The notes under the pieces: model-generated | What the model saw: the letters and a program-made list of their open reading frames with translations, nothing else | Databases searched by the model: none | Told to the model about the DNA's origin: nothing | In this document: piece after piece, positions 6,544 through 6,993 of the stretch | Position numbering within the stretch: the first letter of the stretch is position 1 | Layout of the letters: each line of letters starts with the position of its first letter | Assembly (NCBI GenBank): GCA_947303105.1 | Contig: CAMYXQ010000047.1 | Location: 1 to 6,993, forward strand | Length of the DNA: 6,993 bases | DNA from: an uncultured Caryophanales bacterium | Lineage (GTDB): Bacteria > Bacillota_I > Bacilli_A > RFN20 > CAG-826 | Direction: 5' to 3' | Position numbers and translations under genes: made by a program

Positions 6544-6993
6544 ATGAAGAAAGTCCGCTTGGAAGACATCGCCCGCGAATGCGGGGTCACCAAGGGCCTT
6601 GTTTCCCGCGCTTTGGCCGGTGAGTACAACGTGTCCGATAAGACGCGCAACCTCATCGTCCAAAAGGCGGTGGAGCTGGGATATGATTTCTCGCGCCTCC
6701 GCAGCAAGAGCAAGACCCGCAAGACGGTCACCCTCGTCGCCGCGCGTTCCATTCTTCTCAAAGAGGACTTTTGGCAACCGATCCTCGAGCACCTGAGCGC
6801 CGTGCTCAACCGCTCGTCGATCGATCTCGATTATTTTGTATTCAATTCGGATGGCGTGGATGACGACGCCCTGGCGAAACTGCGGGAAAGCCCCTGCATC
6901 GCCTTCATCGTCCTCCACGTCAATCCGGACGAGATCTACGAGACCTTGGTCGAAACCGGCAAGCCGATCATCGAGGTCGACCCGAAAATCGTC
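6544..6993 (+). CDS. LacI-family transcriptional regulator (partial, N-terminal 150 residues)
   Basis: The frame starts at ATG 6544 and is still open at the window edge. Residues 5-47 are a LacI-type helix-turn-helix (RLEDIARECGVTKGLVSRALAG, then NVSDKTRNLIVQKAVELGY), with K17, G18 and R22 at the positions that usually read DNA bases. The linker after GY47 (DFSRLRSKSKTRKTVTLV) is about two residues shorter than the common form and lacks the usual ARSL hinge-helix pattern. From about residue 61 the periplasmic-binding-protein-like effector domain begins and is cut off at 150. Such proteins usually repress sugar-use genes and release DNA on binding a sugar or its phosphate. The gene follows the lipoprotein stop by 10 bases with no obvious Shine-Dalgarno and no terminator between, so translation is probably coupled to the lipoprotein. 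Its most likely local target is the motif array at 4101-4193, by inference. Confidence 0.88.
   Translation, partial: MKKVRLEDIARECGVTKGLVSRALAGEYNVSDKTRNLIVQKAVELGYDFSRLRSKSKTRKTVTLVAARSILLKEDFWQPILEHLSAVLNRSSIDLDYFVFNSDGVDDDALAKLRESPCIAFIVLHVNPDEIYETLVETGKPIIEVDPKIV

Noticed and set aside
6189..6918. Overlapping minus-strand open frames at the end of the lipoprotein gene and over the LacI-family gene
   Set aside because: The plus-strand LacI helix-turn-helix is unmistakable over 6556-6684, so the antisense frames are shadows.
1..6993. CRISPR array, transposon ends, toxin-antitoxin or defence system
   Set aside because: No regularly spaced direct repeats, transposase motifs, small toxin genes or nuclease/ATPase motifs were found. 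The genes are explained by second-messenger signalling and a surface carbohydrate locus.

Overview
This is a bacterial window with genes tightly packed on the + strand. It carries four complete or nearly complete genes plus the tail of a fifth. The window suggests an uncultured member of the Bacilli or a related low-complexity Firmicutes lineage. The basis is a lipobox signal peptide followed by a Ser/Glu/Pro tether, AAGGAGG-type ribosome binding sites, short U-tailed terminators, and the style of the GGDEF/EAL proteins. Coding DNA is rich in G or C at third codon positions, while the main intergenic region is strongly AT-rich. All stops seen are TAA or TAG, and tryptophan is written TGG, so nothing points to UGA recoding. 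The taxonomic guess is inference only.

Region 1 (1-200): the C-terminus of a membrane protein whose start lies outside the window, followed by a clear intrinsic terminator.

Region 2 (257-4095): a two-gene cyclic-di-GMP cassette. The first gene encodes a seven-helix membrane diguanylate cyclase with an intact GGDEF motif but no RxxD inhibition site. Twelve bases later, behind a strong ribosome binding site, comes an 856-residue cytoplasmic protein. Its order is PAS-like, degenerate GGDEF (GQDVF), EAL (written ESL but with the other catalytic residues intact), and two PAS-like regions. Together they look like a synthase/hydrolase pair for the same second messenger. A terminator closes the unit.

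Region 3 (4096-4259): an AT-rich regulatory region. Five copies of an AGTAAAC-like motif form a nested, nearly symmetric dyad centred near 4147, around a possible promoter. Two small hairpins follow, and one places the Shine-Dalgarno sequence exactly in its loop.

Region 4 (4260-6993): a 757-residue surface lipoprotein with fibronectin-III-like repeats and two related jelly-roll, carbohydrate-binding-like modules but no catalytic domain recognised. Ten bases after it begins a LacI-family regulator that runs off the window. The pair looks like the start of a carbohydrate-responsive operon, with the regulator plausibly acting on the upstream motif array; that link is inference. No mobile element, CRISPR array, tRNA or rRNA was seen.
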